Shown in pieces: positions 53,950 through 63,139 of a stretch of 64,000 nt of DNA. The stretch comes from Brevibacterium sp. CBA3109. Its GTDB lineage: Bacteria > Actinomycetota > Actinomycetes > Actinomycetales > Brevibacteriaceae. Position 1 is the first letter of the stretch. Every line of letters begins with the position of its first letter. The notes under the pieces were generated by a model. The model saw only the letters and a list, made by a program, of their open reading frames with translations, did no database searches and was not told the origin of the DNA. A program made the translations under genes and the position numbers. Where the stretch lies: NCBI RefSeq assembly GCF_040256645.1, contig NZ_CP158281.1, forward strand, positions 2,976,001 through 3,040,000, written 5' to 3'.

Positions 53950-54699
53950 ATGACCCATCCCGCTGTGGACCCCGATCTCACCGACCGACGCCTCCTCTTA
54001 GTCGAAGACGATCCCACGGTCGCGGAGGTGGCCCGCAGCTATCTGCGAGCCGCCGGTTTCCTCGTCGATGAGGTCACCGACGGGTTCCGGGCTCTCGCAG
54101 CACTGACCGAGGCAGTGCCTGATCTCGTCGTCCTCGACCGGAAGCTGACCGGCATCGATGGCGTCGAGGTGTGCCGCCGGCTGCGGGTCTTCACAACGGT
54201 TCCCGTGCTCATGCTCACCGCACCGTCCGCGACCGAGGACCGCATCGACGGCCTCGAAGCCGGCGCCGACGACTACCTCACGAAGCCCTTCTCCCCCAAG
54301 GAGCTGGTGCTGCGAGTGCAATCGATCCTGCGGCGCACCGTCAGCGATTCCACCCCCGAGGCGCCCTTCGACCTCGGCCCGTTTCACCTCGACGCCTCGG
54401 CCCGCCGCGTCAGCCGCTACGGGACCGCCCTGGATCTGACCGCTCGCGAATTCGATCTGCTTGCCTTCTTCCTCAAACACCCGGGTCAGGTCTTCGACCG
54501 TGCGGCCCTCCTGCGCTCCGTGTGGGGGTGGGAGGTCGGTGACCTGTCGACGATCACCGTGACCGTGCGCAGACTGCGGACGAAGATCGAGGACGATCCC
54601 TCGCATGCGCGATTCCTGTCCACTGTCTGGGGTGCCGGCTACCGCTTCGAAGTTGAGCGCAGCGGCGACCTCCCCGCCACGGAAGAAGGGACACGCTGA
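53950..54699 (+). CDS. OmpR/PhoB-family response regulator
   Basis: 249 aa. Receiver: LLLVEDDP, phospho-Asp in LVVLDRKLTG, LMLTAPSATEDR, TKPFSPKEL. C-terminal winged helix (LTAREFDLLAFFLKH, STITVTVRRLRTKIE, GAGYRFEV). ATG 53950; its stop overlaps the kinase start (TGATG). Signal unknown; it does not share operon genes with the HtrA system at 26839. Confidence 0.93.
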   Translation: MTHPAVDPDLTDRRLLLVEDDPTVAEVARSYLRAAGFLVDEVTDGFRALAALTEAVPDLVVLDRKLTGIDGVEVCRRLRVFTTVPVLMLTAPSATEDRIDGLEAGADDYLTKPFSPKELVLRVQSILRRTVSDSTPEAPFDLGPFHLDASARRVSRYGTALDLTAREFDLLAFFLKHPGQVFDRAALLRSVWGWEVGDLSTITVTVRRLRTKIEDDPSHARFLSTVWGAGYRFEVERSGDLPATEEGTR

Positions 54700-55850
54700 T
54701 GTTCCTTCCTCTGCCCGAAATGGTGCGCATCTTCGTCGTCGCATGCCTCTGTTCGGCCGCTGTCGGCCTCCTCGGCGTGGGTGGACTGTGGCTGGCGCGA
54801 CGCCGGTCGCTGACTGTGCGCCTGTCGATCGTCGTCGCCACGACGCTGATATCCGTGCTCACCGGGATGATCGCGATCTCCGCTGCGATGTACCTGTCCG
54901 AGCACGACCTCTACGTGTTCCTCACCGTGGCCTTCGCCTCCCTGCTCTCGACCCTGGCCGTGACCTGGTTCCTCGGCCGAGTCATCGCCCGTGAGTACGA
55001 GGACCTGCGGATCCTCATGGCAGAAGTGGGCGAAGGCCATCGACTCGGTGGCATCACCGGCCCGAAGGACATGTCGGAGACCGCTTCCCTACGGGCCGAA
55101 CTCGTCGCCACGAGCGCCAAGCTCGCCGACTCCCGTGACGAGGTATCCGCCCTCGACCGTTCACGCCGCGAGCTCATCGCCTGGATCGCCCATGACCTGC
55201 GCACGCCGATGGCGGGGCTCAAGGCCATGGCCGAGGCACTCGAAGACGGCATGGTCGACGATCCGCAGCGCTACTACGAGACGATCCGGTTCCAGGTGGA
55301 TCGGCTGTCTCAGATGGTCGACGATCTCTTCGCCCTCTCCCGGATCCAGTCGGGAGCTCTGGAGCTTGAGAACATCGAGGTCAGCCTCTACGATCTCGTC
55401 TCCGATGCGGTCGCCGATCTGCGCCCCGTAGCCGAGGCGAAGAAGGTCGGGGTTCATGCGCGCGGGCTCAACGACGTTGTGGTCGCCGGTGATCCCCGGG
55501 AGCTGACCCGGGCAGTCGAGAATCTGCTCATGAATGCGCTTCAGCACTCGCCTGGGAACACCGATGTGGTGCTCGAGACGGGACGGGGCCCAGAGGGGCA
55601 GGCCGTACTCACCTTCAGCGACACCGGGGGCGGCATCCCGGCCGAGGCTCTGACCGAGGTCTTCGTCACCGGCTGGCGGGGCACCCCGGCGCGCACACCC
55701 GCTGAGGAGGTGATCACCGGCGGCGCTGGCCTGGGGCTGGCGATCGTCCGCGGAATCGTCGAGGCGCACTCGGGCACCGTCGACGTGTCCAACACCGAGG
55801 TGGGCGCGTGCTTCGAGGTTCGACTGCCCGCGATCTCCTCCCCTGCTTGA
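54699..55850 (+). CDS. sensor histidine kinase, short two-TM type
   Basis: 383 aa. Two or more TM helices near the N-terminus (IFVVACLCSAAVGLLGVGGL; ISVLTGMIAISAAMYLSE; VFLTVAFASLLSTLAVTWFL), HAMP-like linker, HisKA AWIAHDLRTPMAGL (His about 164), N box NLLMNALQHSP, G1 FSDTGGGIP and G2 GGAGLGLAIV. Almost no extracytoplasmic loop, so it likely senses within or at the membrane. Coupled to the regulator by TGATG. Confidence 0.92.
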   Translation: MFLPLPEMVRIFVVACLCSAAVGLLGVGGLWLARRRSLTVRLSIVVATTLISVLTGMIAISAAMYLSEHDLYVFLTVAFASLLSTLAVTWFLGRVIAREYEDLRILMAEVGEGHRLGGITGPKDMSETASLRAELVATSAKLADSRDEVSALDRSRRELIAWIAHDLRTPMAGLKAMAEALEDGMVDDPQRYYETIRFQVDRLSQMVDDLFALSRIQSGALELENIEVSLYDLVSDAVADLRPVAEAKKVGVHARGLNDVVVAGDPRELTRAVENLLMNALQHSPGNTDVVLETGRGPEGQAVLTFSDTGGGIPAEALTEVFVTGWRGTPARTPAEEVITGGAGLGLAIVRGIVEAHSGTVDVSNTEVGACFEVRLPAISSPA

Positions 55851-55886
55851 GCGTCGGCCGGCCTGAGCCACATCTAGACTGGCCGG

Positions 55887-57128
55887 GTGCTCAAACCCAT
55901 TCTGTGGCCGGTCCTCGCGCCGTCGCTCCTCTTCGCCGTCGGCCTAGGCGCGATCCTCCCGGTCCTGGTCCTGGGTGCGCTGTCACTGGGCTCCAGCACC
56001 TCCTTCGCCGCCGCCGTCGTCGGCATCATGGGAGCAGTCTCCCTCGTCGCGACGGTACCGGCGGGGATCCTCATCGACCGCTTAGGTGATTTTCGAGCGA
56101 TGCTCGTGGCCACGATCACCGCGGTTCTTGTCCTCGGAGCAATCGTCACGGTCTTCGTCTGGCAGACGCCGGCCTCACTCGTTCTCTACATGGTGGCGCT
56201 CATGCTCTTCGCGCCGGTCTCCGATGTGTGGAGCCTGGCCCGTCAGGCTGTTGTCGCGGAGGTGATGCCGCCGAAGGACCTGGCGAAGGCGATGACCGCG
56301 CTGGGCGGCAGCCAGAGGGTGGGCAATCTCGTGGGACCGATCGTCGGTGCCGGGCTCATGCTCGTCTTTCCCCTGTGGTCGGTCTTCGTCTTCGCCGGAA
56401 TCTCCGCCGTCGCCGCCGTCGTCGTCATGTCTCTGCCCATCGCCCGCATCCCCGGGTACTCGGACCGCAGGGCTGGTGGGACGGGTGGGGCTGGTGCGAC
56501 GAATCGGGACTCTGCCTGCCCGACATCGCCGAAGCCATCACGCCCACGCCTCCAGGTGAGATGGAAGGCCGTGATCCTCGTCGGGATCTCGATCATCGCT
56601 TTGACCGTGGCCAGGTCGGCCCAGCCTGTGGTGATCCAGCTGTGGGGTGTGGAGATCGGACTGCACGAGTCCTCGATCTCCCTGCTCATCGCCTTCGGCG
56701 CGGGACTCGAGCTCCTCTTCATGTTCCTGGGCGCGTACATCAAGGACCATCTCGGCCGCACCACGACTCTCGCGACGTGCCTGACGGTCTTCGGTTCCGG
56801 CTTCTTCGTCATGGTGCTGCGCCCGGACTTGGCCGGAATGATCACAGCCGCCGCGATCATGGCCGTGGGAAACGGGCTGGGTGCCGGAGTGAATATGACG
56901 ATCGGCGCCGATCTCTCACCCGCGATAGGACGTGCCCGATTCTTAGGTGTCTGGGCGATCTTCTCCAACGGCGGCAAACTGGGCGGCCCGGGGCTGATCT
57001 CGTTGGTCATCACGATCGCCTCACTGCGCTTCGGAATCCTGTTCCCGGGACTGTTCGCCATCCTCGGCGCCTTGTGGGTGATTCTCTGGTCCCAAAAGAT
57101 CGGCCTGCCCGGCAGACGACGGCACTGA
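55887..57128 (+). CDS. MFS transporter
   Basis: 413 aa with 12 predicted TM helices. DRLGDFRAMLVATI (loop 2-3), SDVWSLARQAVVAEV, GPIVGAGLMLVFPLWSVFVF, then a Ser/Gly/Arg/Pro cytoplasmic loop (about 195-225) and the second half. Probable drug or metabolite efflux pump; substrate unknown. GTG 55887, 36 bp after the kinase gene on the same strand, so it may be in the same transcript. Confidence 0.88.
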   Translation: MLKPILWPVLAPSLLFAVGLGAILPVLVLGALSLGSSTSFAAAVVGIMGAVSLVATVPAGILIDRLGDFRAMLVATITAVLVLGAIVTVFVWQTPASLVLYMVALMLFAPVSDVWSLARQAVVAEVMPPKDLAKAMTALGGSQRVGNLVGPIVGAGLMLVFPLWSVFVFAGISAVAAVVVMSLPIARIPGYSDRRAGGTGGAGATNRDSACPTSPKPSRPRLQVRWKAVILVGISIIALTVARSAQPVVIQLWGVEIGLHESSISLLIAFGAGLELLFMFLGAYIKDHLGRTTTLATCLTVFGSGFFVMVLRPDLAGMITAAAIMAVGNGLGAGVNMTIGADLSPAIGRARFLGVWAIFSNGGKLGGPGLISLVITIASLRFGILFPGLFAILGALWVILWSQKIGLPGRRRH

Positions 57129-57186
57129 TCCAGCACGAAGCATCTAGGCTGGTGATGACCCGGGTACGCAGACGGCCCTGGGACTC

Positions 57187-57498
57187 ATGCGCAGCAAGCT
57201 GAAGTCCACGAAGATCACCGAGGACCTCGAGCAGGGTCGTTTCTCAATGAACATGCGGGTGCTGGAGAACACCTCGGACCGGCGGTTCCTCACCAGCCTG
57301 TTCCAACAGCTCATCGTCGCCGTGCTGGCCGGGGCAGCAGTCCTGGGGTCGATCATGCTCATCACCAGCGAGCAGGGGCCGCTGCTGACCGAGGGCATCC
57401 ACCTCTACGCGTTCTTCGGGTTCGTGCTGCCCTTCGGCGGATTCGTCCTGAGCATGCGAGCTCTCATGCTCGTATTCAAACGCGGCGTCGACGGGTAG
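57187..57498 (+). CDS. free-standing C-terminal membrane tail of a UbiB/AarF-type kinase
   Basis: 103 aa. TEDLEQGRFSMNMRVLENTSD, RRFLTSLFQQLIVAVLAGAA and the two TM helices (FFGFVLPFGGFVLSMRALML) match the C-terminal end of actinobacterial ABC1/UbiB/AarF atypical kinases, whose kinase domain is absent here. The gene is either a remnant or a detached membrane module. No kinase motifs remain in any frame upstream. ATG 57187, weak ribosome site; an in-frame open stretch reaches back to 57151. Confidence 0.65.
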   Translation: MRSKLKSTKITEDLEQGRFSMNMRVLENTSDRRFLTSLFQQLIVAVLAGAAVLGSIMLITSEQGPLLTEGIHLYAFFGFVLPFGGFVLSMRALMLVFKRGVDG

Positions 57499-57638
57499 AA
57501 CCGGAGCGGACACACAGAGTCAGCAGTGTCGGTCAGACCAGGCACAGACCGGCAGACCCGACACCCGCGATCGCCGTCGACCCCACCTGTGACCAGGGTC
57601 ACTCCTTCCGCGCTCTCAGCTCACAACGTCAGCATGTA

Positions 57639-57666
57639 ATCGTTTTTCGATACATCGATAAACGAT
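57639..57666. promoter_or_regulatory. 13-bp inverted repeat (ATCGTTT...AAACGAT) upstream of 57708 gene
   Basis: ATCGTTTTTCGAT, AC, ATCGATAAACGAT: a 28-bp dyad with one mismatched pair, ending 41 bp before the ATG at 57708. AT-rich and located where a promoter is expected; likely an operator for an unknown regulator or the core of a promoter. Confidence 0.75.
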
Positions 57667-57707
57667 ATGACAAAGACGATTGACGGCACTGACCGAGAAG
57701 GAGCACG

Positions 57708-58301
57708 ATGCTCACCGAACACCGGAAGAAGCAGATCAGCACATTCACAGGAGGGATCTTCGCCGCGGGTGTCGCCGTGGCCGGCGTCGACATCTTCAGA
57801 CCACTGCTCACCCTCCTCAAGGACCAGCAGCTGACCATGAACCTGACGAATAGCGAACCTCCTGAACAGGTGACCGAATCGGTGCATGTCACCGACACGA
57901 ACCTGACGGCCCTCGTCGATGCTTCCGCGATGCCGACATGGTCGGTCATCGTCTACGGCCTCGGAGTCGTATTGTCGATCGCAGGATTCCTTGCGCTCAT
58001 CATCGGATACGCCGCGTTCATCGCGTCGGCCGGCACGAACACGATCGCGTCGAACCGCTGGCCTCTGACGATTGCGATCTCCGGACTGGCGTCACTCGTC
58101 TGCGGACTCAGCGGCGGCTGGCTGACCGGATGGATGCAGAATCAAGCCGCCGACGGTCAGGGGATGACCTATTACGGCTATGCCATCAACGACCAGTCGA
58201 CGTTCTTCGTCACCGTGATCGCGAGTGCTGTGCTGACTCTTCTGGGACTCATGGTTTCACACACCCATGAACTCGAAGAGGAAACCTCTGGCCTGATCTG
58301 A
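57708..58301 (+). CDS. four-helix membrane protein, unknown function
   Basis: 197 aa. TM1 (FAAGVAVAGVDIFRPLLTLL), an extracytoplasmic segment with EQVTESVHVTDTNL (about 48-70), TM2 (VIVYGLGVVLSIAGFLALII), TM3 (AISGLASLVCGLSGGWLTG) and TM4 (FFVTVIASAVLTLLGLMVS). The architecture recalls DUF2975, but I do not see its signature, so this is tentative. Start ATG 57708 with AGGAGCACG upstream. Its upstream dyad implies specific regulation. Confidence 0.75.
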   Translation: MLTEHRKKQISTFTGGIFAAGVAVAGVDIFRPLLTLLKDQQLTMNLTNSEPPEQVTESVHVTDTNLTALVDASAMPTWSVIVYGLGVVLSIAGFLALIIGYAAFIASAGTNTIASNRWPLTIAISGLASLVCGLSGGWLTGWMQNQAADGQGMTYYGYAINDQSTFFVTVIASAVLTLLGLMVSHTHELEEETSGLI

Positions 58302-58312
58302 AGAGTCCGCAC

Positions 58313-58364
58313 ACGACAAGATCCTATCTTCCACAATGATCTGTCGAAGATGGGATCTTGTCGT
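58313..58364. terminator. terminator between 57708 gene and tRNA-Thr
   Basis: ACGACAAGATCCTATCTTC (58313-58331) pairs with GAAGATGGGATCTTGTCGT (58346-58364), one wobble. Lies 12 nt past the stop and 5 nt past the end of the convergent tRNA, so it serves both directions. Confidence 0.85.
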
Positions 58365-58369
58365 CAGTG

Positions 58370-58442
58370 AGCCCCCCATCGGACTCGAACCGATGACCTT
58401 CGCTTTACAAGAGCGGTGCTCTACCAACTGAGCTAGGGAGGC
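58370..58442 (-). tRNA. tRNA-Thr, anticodon TGT
   Basis: Acceptor GCCTCCC (58442-58436) pairs with GGGGGGC (58377-58371) with one G-T wobble; D-arm AGCTCAGTTGGTAGAGCA; anticodon loop CTTGTAA (anticodon TGT, reads ACA) on stem CGCT/AGCG; T-arm ATCGGTTCGAGTCCGAT; discriminator T. CCA not encoded. Confidence 0.94.
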
Positions 58443-58542
58443 GTGGCGGCGCAACGATGCCGTTGGCGCCTACACGATAGTAGTCCATTCACCATCGCGG
58501 CCACAAAACGGACGCGAGGCAGACTCAACTATCCAGCATCGA

Positions 58543-59403
58543 TCAGCCCTTGACCTCGCCGGTGGCCTTGAGAATCTCAAGCGCCAGAGCCTGCGGGTCG
58601 CTGGTCTTCTCGGTGTGCTCGCCGTTGATGAGCACCCACGGGGTGGCCTTCACCCCGTTGTCAAGAGCGTCCTGTGAGGACTTCTCGACGTAGTCCTTGA
58701 ACGACTGGTCGGTGACGCAGCTCTTGACGGTCTGCTCGGGATCTGAAGTGAGCTTCTTCGAGGTGTCGACACCCGCATCCTCGGCGACCTTGAGCAGTTC
58801 CTCATCGGTGCGTCCGTTGCCCTGCTCTTCGGGCTGCTGAGCGTAGAGCGCGGCGAAGATGTCTTCGGTCAGCTGGGGCTGAGAATCGATCACGCAGGCG
58901 GCCAGGTTGGCAGATCTGGTGGAGTACTCGTTGCCGCTGGACATGCGGTCAAGGAACGACACCGGCTTGTATTCGAGTACGATCGACCCCTCGTCAGCGA
59001 GCTTCTTCAAGGTCGGAGTGTTGGCGTCCTCAAACGCCTTGCAACCGGGACACTGGAAGTCGAGGTAGACGGTCACAGTCGCAGCATTGTCCTTGGCGCC
59101 GGCCTCGGCGGGAGTGGGCAGATCCGATTCTTCGCCCTCGGGCATCTGCTTCGGCTGCACCACTGCGGCGTCTTTGGCGAGGCTGACACCACCTGCTGCG
59201 TAGTTGGCCGGAGTCATCCCCGGCTTGCTCTGTTGGAAGATGAGAACACCGACGACTGCGGCCACGACGACCACGACAACGCCGATCCCCACATAGAGGA
59301 TCGTCTTGGCGGTCTTCTCCTTCTTGTCCTGAGCCGCTGCGATCTGACGCGCGTTCTCACGTGCTTGGTTCCGCCGGTTGTCAGCGGAGTTGTTCTTCGC
59401 CAT
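58543..59403 (-). CDS. membrane-anchored DsbA-like thiol-disulfide oxidoreductase
   Basis: 286 aa. Basic cytoplasmic N-terminus, TM helix at about 34-56 (ILYVGIGVVVVVVAAVVGVL), then a DsbA/thioredoxin_4 domain: DFQCPGCKAF gives the C-P-G-C active site (Cys118, Cys121), and the cis-Pro loop is VKATPWVLINGE. Introduces or isomerises disulfides outside the membrane in actinobacteria. ATG 59403. Confidence 0.94.
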   Translation of the reverse strand: MAKNNSADNRRNQARENARQIAAAQDKKEKTAKTILYVGIGVVVVVVAAVVGVLIFQQSKPGMTPANYAAGGVSLAKDAAVVQPKQMPEGEESDLPTPAEAGAKDNAATVTVYLDFQCPGCKAFEDANTPTLKKLADEGSIVLEYKPVSFLDRMSSGNEYSTRSANLAACVIDSQPQLTEDIFAALYAQQPEEQGNGRTDEELLKVAEDAGVDTSKKLTSDPEQTVKSCVTDQSFKDYVEKSSQDALDNGVKATPWVLINGEHTEKTSDPQALALEILKATGEVKG

Positions 59404-59537
59404 TGTTCCTCACGTTGCGATCGTCTGACCTCGGCCCGGCCTCGGACCGTGGGGAATCGGGTCGACATACGAGTCCCGACCGTCCCACCCTACCCAAACA
59501 GGTGGTGTTGCGATTCCCAGTGAAATTCAAGGATCAA

Positions 59538-61511
59538 CTACACCGGGCCAGGAAGATATGAGAAGGGGTTGGCTGTCAGTGGCCACCAGGACATCTCTGC
59601 CCCGGACTGGATGACCATGATCCCGACGATGGTGAGGAGCGCGATTGCGGACAGTGCTATGAGTCTGCCCAGCTGGTTGCGCGTCGCCCCGGAGACCATG
59701 AGCCGTGACCCGAACCGCAGGCTGCCCGCACCAGGCCCCAGCCACAGCACGAGGGCGCCGGCAGCACCGGCGGCCCACACCGACCACTGCTCCGAATATC
59801 CGCTGGGCACGATTCCCGAAATGTCGAGTCGGGTCAGCACGAGCATCGCGACCCCCGCGATTGCCGGCAGGATGAATGTCATGATCGAGGTCAGCACCGA
59901 TGCCAGGATCGCACCCGGCGCCGAGGCAAGTGAGCGCAGGAATCCTGAACTGTCCGTTCCGCGTTCGAACCGGTGCTTCTGGGCCTTGCGGTCCAATCGC
60001 GTACCGGTTCGAGCCAAGATCGACCACAGGAACGCAATGAGCGTGACCACCAGGGGGCCCATCGGCATGATCGCGATGGCCAACAGGATAAGGGCGAACA
60101 CCACCCATCCGCCGGTCCGGATTCTCCGGTAGGTCATCGGCTCCCAGCCGTATCCCGGCTGGCCCGGCTGGACTCCGGTGCCGTCGAGCTCGGGCCGGAC
60201 GATGCCCTGACCGGCTGGTGGTCCACCGTGTCCATACCCTGCCCCGCCGAGGTTGGTCCCGGCCATCGCTGACCCCGGAGCAGCCTGGATGCTGCCGTTG
60301 GGGTTGAGCACGGGTGGTGCCGCACCCGGGTTCATCGGCGCCGGGTCCATCGGCGCCGGGTGGCCCTGCGCACCGGGCATAACCCCAGATCGTGCCTGCG
60401 GCGGATAGCCCTGCATGGGCTGCCCCTGCAGACGCTGACCTTGCGGGGTGAAGCCCTGTTGTGAGTATCCCTGCGGGTTCGTCCCACCGGGGTCTGCGCC
60501 TCCGGGCGCGTTCGGGTTCGGGACCGAGCCGGGATAGCCTCCGCGCGGCGATCCGTGCCCAGTCGCACCATAACCTGAGGCGTCGTAGCCGGGGGCTCCG
60601 CCATAGGCCGCGGGTGCGCCGTAGCCTGGCCCACCGCCGTCGACCGCCGGCATCCGCGCAGTCCCCGTCGGCGATGCCTGATTTGAGCTCCCGGCTGCCG
60701 GTCCGGACCCCAGCTGCGGCTCGCGTCCGGACTCGATGTCGACGAGGGCGTCGAGGATCATCTGGCCGCTGGGCCTGCGTTCGGGTTTCGGGTCGAGGCA
60801 GGCGGAGAGCAGGGGGACAAAATTGCGGGGAGCATTGTCGAGGTCGTACTTGCCCATGGCCACCCGCCCCAGCACCGCTTCGAGAGGACCTGAGCCGTAG
60901 GGGTTGCGGCCGGTGGCGGCGTAGGCCATGGTCGCGGCCCATCCCCACCAGTCGGTCTTCTCACTCGAGGTCTTGCCGTCGGCGATCTCCGGCGACAGGT
61001 ACCCGGGTGTTCCCATCACCAGGCCGGTCGCAGTCACCCGCACTTCGTCGGCGACCTGTGCGATACCGAAGTCGATGACCATCGGTTCACCGTCCATGAT
61101 CATGACGTTGGCGGGTTTGAGGTCCCGGTGGATGACACCGGACTCGTGCACAGCATTGAGGGCATCGAGGAGGGCATGGCCGAAGTGGACGAGTTCGTCC
61201 TCGGCGAAGGGGCCGTTGTCTCGCACGTCATCGGACAGCGTCTGTCCGTCGACGAACTCGGTGATGATGAAGGGCTGGGCGGATTCGAGTTCGGCGTCGA
61301 GCACCTCGGCGATTCTGGGATGTTTGATCCGGCGCAGTGTCCTGACCTCGCGCCCGAGCCGTTGGCGAGCGGTCTCGTCATTGGCGATGTGGGGGTGCAG
61401 CACCTTGACCGCGACAGGATTGTTTCCGCCGTCGACACCGAGATAGACGACACCCATGCCGCCCGAGCCGAGCTCTTCGATGAGGCGGTAGCCTCCCAGA
61501 TCCTGAACCAT
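59538..61511 (-). CDS. Ser/Thr protein kinase with multi-TM C-terminus
   Basis: 657 aa PknA/B-like kinase. G-loop GSGGMGVV (15-22), catalytic Lys36, HRDLKPANV (128-136), DFG (147-149), activation loop TATGLVMGTPGYLSPE. After residue about 280 is a Gly/Pro/Gln-rich linker of about 230 residues, then about five TM helices (VVFALILLAIAIMPMG; a Leu-Ala-rich set). Unlike PknB it has no extracellular PASTA domains. ATG 61511 is chosen as G-G-Y precedes the G-loop in homologues. Divergent from otsA. Confidence 0.94.
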   Translation of the reverse strand: MVQDLGGYRLIEELGSGGMGVVYLGVDGGNNPVAVKVLHPHIANDETARQRLGREVRTLRRIKHPRIAEVLDAELESAQPFIITEFVDGQTLSDDVRDNGPFAEDELVHFGHALLDALNAVHESGVIHRDLKPANVMIMDGEPMVIDFGIAQVADEVRVTATGLVMGTPGYLSPEIADGKTSSEKTDWWGWAATMAYAATGRNPYGSGPLEAVLGRVAMGKYDLDNAPRNFVPLLSACLDPKPERRPSGQMILDALVDIESGREPQLGSGPAAGSSNQASPTGTARMPAVDGGGPGYGAPAAYGGAPGYDASGYGATGHGSPRGGYPGSVPNPNAPGGADPGGTNPQGYSQQGFTPQGQRLQGQPMQGYPPQARSGVMPGAQGHPAPMDPAPMNPGAAPPVLNPNGSIQAAPGSAMAGTNLGGAGYGHGGPPAGQGIVRPELDGTGVQPGQPGYGWEPMTYRRIRTGGWVVFALILLAIAIMPMGPLVVTLIAFLWSILARTGTRLDRKAQKHRFERGTDSSGFLRSLASAPGAILASVLTSIMTFILPAIAGVAMLVLTRLDISGIVPSGYSEQWSVWAAGAAGALVLWLGPGAGSLRFGSRLMVSGATRNQLGRLIALSAIALLTIVGIMVIQSGAEMSWWPLTANPFSYLPGPV

Positions 61512-61576
61512 CACCTGTCCAAGCGTAGTCGAGCGGGTACAGTTCATTCCAAGCACAAACTCAGGAGGAGGCGCAG

Positions 61577-63139
61577 ATGGACACCGTCAACTCTGCCGAG
61601 ACCACTTCAGCATCCGCGTATGGCGACAGCGATTTCGTCGTCGTCGCGAACAGACTGCCAGTGGACCGGGACCCTGCCGAGGGAAGCCAAGGATGGCGTA
61701 CCTCACCTGGGGGTTTGGTCACTGCAGTGGCTCCGGTGATGAAGTCACAGGAGGGCGCGTGGATCGGCTGGACCGGGGTGGCCGACGTCGATTTCGACCC
61801 ATTCACGATCGACGGGATGCATCTGGTTCCCGTCACCCTCACGAGTGAGGATGTCCTCAGGTACTACGAAGGTTTCTCCAACGCAACACTGTGGCCCCTC
61901 TATCACGATGTGATCGTCCCGCCCGAGTTCCACCGCACGTGGTGGGACTCGTATGTGCGTGTCAATGAGCGATTCGCGGCCAAGGTCGCCGAGGTGGCCG
62001 CCGAGGGTGCGACCGTCTGGGTCCATGACTATCAGCTCCAGCTGGTCCCGCAGCTGGTGCGTCGGATGCGTCCCGACTTGGCGATCGGGTTCTTCAACCA
62101 CATCCCCTTCCCACCGTTCGAACTCTTCGGCCAGCTGCCCTGGCGCGACGAGATCCTCCGCGGCCTCCTCGGCGCTGATCTCATCGGATTCCAGCGTCCG
62201 GCCGATGCTGCGAACTTCCGACGTGCGGTTCGCGGACGTCTCAATTTCACGACGAAGGGTTCAACGGTCAACGTCCCTGCCGGCGAGTTCCTGCCGGGCC
62301 ACCTTGTGCGCGCCGAGGCGTTCCCCATCTCCATCGACACCCCATACCTTGAGGAGCTGGCACGTGATCCGAAGATCATCGAGCGCGCCCGGCAGATCCG
62401 CGAGGAGGTCGGCAATCCGAAGGTCGTGATGCTCGGGGTGGACCGGATGGATTACACGAAGGGCATCCGGCACCGGCTCAAGGCATTCGGGGAGCTGCTG
62501 GCCGAGGGGAAGCTCGACATCGAAGACGTCGTCCTGATCCAGATCGCGACCCCGTCGCGAGAACGGCTTGAGCAGTACAAGATCATCCGCCACGATGTGG
62601 AGCTCGCCGTCGGTCGGATCAACGGAGAGCAGGCCGAGGTCGGGTCCATCGCGGTGCACTACCTCCACCATTCCTATCCACGAGACGAGATGACGGCATT
62701 CTTCCTCGCCGCCGACGTCATGCTGGTGACCGCCCTGCGCGACGGAATGAACCTCGTCGCAAAGGAGTACGTGGCGTGTCGACGACGCGACGACGGCGCC
62801 CTCGTGCTCTCCGAATTCACCGGTGCCGCCGATCAGCTCAAGGGTGCTGTGATGGTCAACCCGCACGACATCGGCAACCTCAAGGCCGGCATCCTCGACG
62901 CCGTGCAGATGGATCAGAAGACGCGGTCACGCCGGATGAAGCAGATGCGCAAGAAGATCGCCACGGACACCGTGAGCATCTGGTCGAAGAGATTCCTCGC
63001 CGAGCTCGAAGCCATCCACACCAATCCGGAGGCGATCATCCCCGATCGTCCCGCCGACCTCCCGGACCGGTCGACGACGGCGTCCGACCGCATCACCTCC
63101 ACCGTCGACACACTTGCACCCAGTGAGGACTATCAGTGA
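61577..63139 (+). CDS. otsA: trehalose-6-phosphate synthase
   Basis: 520 aa GT20 enzyme. [12 protein letters not shown] (N-loop), [30 protein letters not shown] and [13 protein letters not shown] (sugar-phosphate site), [20 protein letters not shown] (UDP-Glc-binding), and [13 protein letters not shown] (NDP-sugar site). Makes trehalose-6-phosphate from UDP-glucose and glucose-6-phosphate; galU at the left edge supplies UDP-glucose. ATG 61577 has a strong AGGAGGAGG. Overlaps otsB by 4 nt. Confidence 0.97.
   Translation: MDTVNSAETTSASAYGDSDFVVVANRLPVDRDPAEGSQGWRTSPGGLVTAVAPVMKSQEGAWIGWTGVADVDFDPFTIDGMHLVPVTLTSEDVLRYYEGFSNATLWPLYHDVIVPPEFHRTWWDSYVRVNERFAAKVAEVAAEGATVWVHDYQLQLVPQLVRRMRPDLAIGFFNHIPFPPFELFGQLPWRDEILRGLLGADLIGFQRPADAANFRRAVRGRLNFTTKGSTVNVPAGEFLPGHLVRAEAFPISIDTPYLEELARDPKIIERARQIREEVGNPKVVMLGVDRMDYTKGIRHRLKAFGELLAEGKLDIEDVVLIQIATPSRERLEQYKIIRHDVELAVGRINGEQAEVGSIAVHYLHHSYPRDEMTAFFLAADVMLVTALRDGMNLVAKEYVACRRRDDGALVLSEFTGAADQLKGAVMVNPHDIGNLKAGILDAVQMDQKTRSRRMKQMRKKIATDTVSIWSKRFLAELEAIHTNPEAIIPDRPADLPDRSTTASDRITSTVDTLAPSEDYQ

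Noticed and set aside
57499..57707. Possible small RNA or extra gene between the UbiB tail and the 57708 gene
   Set aside because: No open frame or terminator pair seen; the only structured element is the dyad at 57639-57666.
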